Part shown: in pieces, positions 60,333 to 64,000 of the stretch
How the letters are laid out: each line of letters begins with the position of its first letter
Position numbering within the stretch: position 1 is the first letter of the stretch
Notes under the pieces: generated by a model
Databases searched by the model: none
Told to the model about the DNA's origin: nothing
Seen by the model: only the letters and a program-made list of their open reading frames with translations
Assembly: GCF_025370935.1 (NCBI RefSeq)
Contig: NC_133494.1
Location: 8,609,952-8,673,951 of the forward strand
Direction: 5' to 3'
Length of the DNA: 64,000 nt
Origin: Choristoneura fumiferana
Taxonomy: Eukaryota; Arthropoda; Insecta; Lepidoptera; Tortricidae
Made by a program: the position numbers and the translations under genes

Positions 60333-60640
60333 GCGAATCAGCAATATTTCCATAGTATTATTACGTTTAGTTGATATTTATAAATTATTTGGAAGTCACA
60401 AGGACTTCGGTATTAGTACAAAACCAAATAATGCGGTATTAGCATGGTTCTTGACAAATATTAAGTTATGTACATCATCTATCTTATAGATAGTAAGTTT
60501 AATTATTGTTACAGTCTACTTTAAGTGGGCCAGGCGGCTAAGTGCGTTCTCAGAAATTATTTCCGGAATAATTTACAAGAAACACTTAGTAACTATCAAG
60601 AGACATTTTATATTTTATGGTAATATTTGCACGATTTTGA

Positions 60641-60646
60641 AATAAA
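60641..60646 (+). terminator. Poly(A) signal of troponin C
   Basis: AATAAA about 310 nt after the TAA stop at 60330-60332. It is the first clear canonical signal downstream. Confidence 0.6.
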
Positions 60647-60790
60647 GAAGCTATTCGCCAATGAACATCTGGTACTTTTATAAATAAATTAGTTTCTCAA
60701 AATTTTTTGTATTATTTCTTATTATCCTCGTTTGCTAAAAGAACGGATATCAATTTAGTGGTGTAGTTTTCCTAAATTTATGACATCCTT

Positions 60791-61378
60791 TTTTTAAGGT
60801 TCCGTAGTTAACTAGGAACCCTAATATTTTCGCCATGTTGGTCCGTCTGTCTGTCTGTCTGTCCGCGGCTAATCTCAGAGACGGTTAGCACTAGAAAGCT
60901 GTAATTTGGCATGAATAAAACATATCAATCAGTCACGCCGACAAAGTGGAAAAATAAATAAAAAAATATTTTAGGGTACCTCCCATAGACGTAAAGTGGG
61001 GTGTTTTTTTTTTCGTCTACCCCTACAGTGTGGGGTATCGTAGATAGGTATTTTTAAACCATTACCACGAACATTTTTCGATTAAGTGATCTGTTTGCGA
61101 AATATTTAACTTTAAAGTGCAAATTTTCATTCAAATCGAGCGTCGCCCCCCCCCCCTCTAAAATCAAAACTATTGGATGTAAGTATACCAAATTTACAAG
61201 GAAAATTATAACGGCTAAGATTGTTTGAGAATTACATTAAGATATAAAATATACCTAAACTTGGAAGATTCCGTACACAATACAATACGAAATCCTTAGA
61301 AAAATATTACTTGCTTTTTAGTAATGACTACGGAACCCTATCTTGGGCGTGTTCGACACGCTCTTGGCTGGTTTTTTA
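60791..61378 (-). repeat. Family E repeat, copy 3 (minus strand)
   Basis: Reverse complement of the family: GGTTCCGTAG at the low end with a (GTCT)n run, the complement of ATCGAAAAATCG-type blocks, and GACACGCTCTTGGCTGGTTT at the high end. Lies between troponin C and hexamerin C. Confidence 0.7.
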
Positions 61379-61956
61379 TCTCATTTTATTTCTGTAACCT
61401 TCAATTGCCAGGTGATATATCCGGTACATTAGCGAATAAAATGTTCCAGTGACTGCGTCTGTGGGACAGTTCAAAGTGGAATTGTCCCTTGTTTGACTAA
61501 AATTAGCCATCTTCTCACTGGCACAATTGAACAATTTTTCAATTGCACTTAGTTTCCTGAGATGCGTGTACAGTGAGGTTCAACCGTTTGAAATATTATT
61601 CTCACCTGTCCCAGTATTTTAAGAAACCAAGATGTATCCGTTTAAGAGATAAAGAAAAATTAGAACCGATTTTATTTTTTACAGAAGTTACTTCATTCTG
61701 TACAATTTAATTTGATATATTGTGCTGAAATATGGCTGAATGATGAATTTATTAAGTTTATAAACATATTTACAAAAACACACGGACTTCTCCATGCTGC
61801 CATGCTTTTGGTATTTTGTTTGTATCTAGTCAATAATACTGCATTGATTACGTAATTGTCTTTTTTCTTTGACTGTACTACGAAAATTATGCCTATTAAA
61901 ATGACCGTAAGGATCTCAATTGGATCGGCTGAAAGACCAGTTACCCATTCCAGCTA
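61379..61956. other. Upstream flank of hexamerin C
   Basis: Mostly unique AT-rich DNA. No named regulatory site or repeat. Confidence 0.35.
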
Positions 61957-61990
61957 CATATATGCCATGTTTAGTATTGAAGTGCTTAGT
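61957..61990 (+). promoter_or_regulatory. Weak candidate core promoter of hexamerin C
   Basis: CATATATG at 61957-61964 and TTAGT at 61986-61990 have about the right spacing for TATA and initiator. Both deviate from the clean elements seen in hexamerins A and B. Confidence 0.35.
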
Positions 61991-62034
61991 TGGAGTCAAT
62001 AGTTCATAGTGGATTGGTCAAGCTAGAGGGAAAA

Positions 62035-63965
62035 ATGATCCTTTGGATTTTATTCCTAGTTAATGCTGCTGTTTCGGCACCAGCAGATGAATATCAAGCT
62101 ATTATTACCGAAGGAGGTGCGTTAAGTAAGCATTTTGTGTGAGATTGTTTCCTTTACTTCTTTTTTTTTATGATTCCAGTTACTGTTCAGTTTTAGGTTA
62201 GGCTATTACTTTTTTATTATTATTTACTATTCTTTAGTAAATGGCTATGAGGCAGTTATTTTTTAATGTTATCTACCTGAACCTGCACGCTAAATACTAC
62301 ATATTTTTATTATTTACCAGTTTCTAAATTGAAAAGTTAAAGCACCCCAAAAAAGTTTATGAAAGGAGTGTATATTACTTGTAGCGTATTTAGTATACAA
62401 TATTCACTCTTGCAGCCAAAAATACCTCGAATCATGTTTTTGATTGCTTGTTCATTCTGCACGATAAGCTACCATAATATCCAATAAAATAACTTCGTTT
62501 AACAACCTGCTGATCAACACTTTTAAGTATACCTACCCTATAGCGATTGTATTATAATAAAATGATTATCACGTTACAGAATTCCTCGATGAGTCTTCCC
62601 TTATGCGCATTGTACCTTCTGGGTACTCACCTTCAAAAACTGAATATTTCATCAAACCTGCACTATCAGAAGTTGTTGATAAGGTAACATTTATAATGTA
62701 TTTTCTTATTTTTTTCCTAAATATTTGAGTTTATATACGGTTAAAGTTAGTCACATTTTTTTTTTATATGGCATATAAAAGTTTCAAGACCGTGGTGAAT
62801 TTGGGCAGCGGAATAAAAATTATTTTTACATGCTTTTAGAACTACAAAGTACATAAAAAAAACATATCGTTGCTTTCCAAAACTTAAATTAACAATACTT
62901 TACAGAATAAACCGAGTTATAAGAAGATGCTCCAAATTTTAGAAAAAGGACATACATCTCTAGGATTGAACTTCAATATTTATGACGACAATATGAGAGA
63001 AGCTGCAATCGCAGTCTTTAGAATGTTGTTAGATGTAGAAGACAATAAGCTAGAGCCAATAACAAGATGGGCAGCGGTTAACATTAATAAGGACATGTTC
63101 GAGTACGCCATTCAATTAGCATCTCTATATGGCAACAAATTCAAGAAAGAACAAATACTTCCACCTTTTGTCCGAAAACCGAATCATTTTGTGAATAGCG
63201 AGGCTTTATGGAAAGCAATGCACTTAAAGATTGGTCAAGGAATTATTAATGAGGAAGACTCAAAACTGAATCAGTATTACAAAAACGACAATATAATCAC
63301 AATAAATACCAATTACTCTGGCTGGAATTTGCCTCTAAACGGATGTGACCGGGAAATAAATTACTTTAAAGAAGATATTGCTTTAAATAGCTATTACTAC
63401 GGAGTTCATTTATTGCACCCATTTTGGATGACTAACGATGAACTAGATCAATTAAATCCCCGACACGCGGAACACTACTACTTTACTCATAAACAATTGA
63501 TGGCCCGGTTCAAATTAGAAAAAGAACACCTTAAAAATGCACCTGAGAACGCAACTGAATGCGGAAAGTGCGATATTAACATGAACACCTACAATTCGTA
63601 CCTGATGCACGACTACGGTCTTCCTTTCCCAATCAAGTCACCTCTCAAAGCAGAATGGAATGATGATAGAGCTAAACTGAAATCAATAGATATCGCGATC
63701 AAGGAGTGTGTATCTCGGGGACTACTTGTGGTGAGAATTTATATATTTTTTCTGTTTTTTTTTTTACATGTGTATTCATAAAACAATATAATTCATTTTA
63801 TTAATTTATATTTTTACAGGATAATGGTACAGCAATAAATATGACGGGAGAATATAATATAGATTTAGTATCAAAACTAATACGAGCAAACCTAGATTCG
63901 CCGAAAATTGCTAAAATTGTAAGATCTCTTTATGGTTACGGTGGAAACGGATTTCCGACTGACAA
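62035..63965 (+). CDS. Hexamerin C, exons 1-4 (cut by window end)
   Basis: Third hexamerin-family gene. Exons: 62035-62125, 62580-62683, 62906-63730, 63820-63965; phases 1, 0, 0, 2 as in the other two. The donor GT after 63965 (ACAA|gtaagc) shows that one more exon, coding the hemocyanin C domain, lies past 64000. About 388 residues are visible. The signal peptide MILWILFLVNAAVSA precedes PADEYQ. The M-domain motif EDIALNSYYYGVHLLHPFW starts near residue 221; copper ligands are not kept. Exon 2 is 30 nt shorter than in hexamerins A and B, so the N-terminal region differs. Exon 1 has a second in-phase donor after 62116, which would drop three codons; the one after 62125 has the better GTAAG context. 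The protein is clearly diverged from A and B, and the subclass cannot be set without the last exon. Confidence 0.88.
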
Positions 63966-64000
63966 GTAAGCTATTTAAACAAGACATCATATTTTCTGTA

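Overview
The window looks like nuclear DNA from a lepidopteran (moth or butterfly). It is AT-rich, its genes have short exons with canonical GT-AG introns, and it carries three hexamerin (storage protein) genes. Its intergenic DNA and introns are full of repeats I associate with Lepidoptera: tRNA-headed SINEs ending in ATGATG, Helitron-like elements ending in CTAG with a CCGCG/CGCGG hairpin, RTE-like LINE 3' ends, a Penelope-like fragment and palindromic MITEs. I ran no database search. Family names come from visible motifs plus recalled family knowledge.

Layout. 1-21.2 kb has no gene I can support, only decayed repeats (foldback-like array, Helitron-like copies, SINEs, a mariner transposase scrap). 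21.19-26.91 kb is hexamerin gene A, complete, 5 exons, 753 aa, methionine-enriched. 26.9-42.97 kb is repeat-rich: a TTA-flanked MITE, a Penelope-like inverted structure with two hammerhead-like motifs, nested SINE and LINE insertions, and a jockey/CR1-type LINE 3' end. 42.98-50.79 kb is hexamerin gene B, complete, 5 exons, 854 aa, with an unusual ~200-residue repetitive C-terminal tail. 50.8-57.0 kb is repeats again. 57.0-60.65 kb is a complete 5-exon troponin C gene (151 aa) in which only the fourth EF-hand looks able to bind calcium. 62.0-64.0 kb is hexamerin gene C, exons 1-4 only; its last exon lies beyond the window.

How the genes fit together. The three hexamerins are on the + strand with the same intron phases (1, 0, 0, 2), so they are diverged tandem paralogues. 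Each encodes a signal peptide and a hemocyanin-type fold without the copper-binding histidines, as expected for fat-body proteins secreted into larval haemolymph as amino-acid stores. Genes A and B have TATA boxes about 30 nt before an insect-type initiator. Troponin C is a muscle gene sitting between hexamerins B and C, with no evident functional link.

The points most worth following up are the repeat tail of hexamerin B, the paired hammerhead-like cores in the Penelope remnant, the amplified and interrupted Helitron-like element in intron 4 of hexamerin B, and the one-site troponin C.
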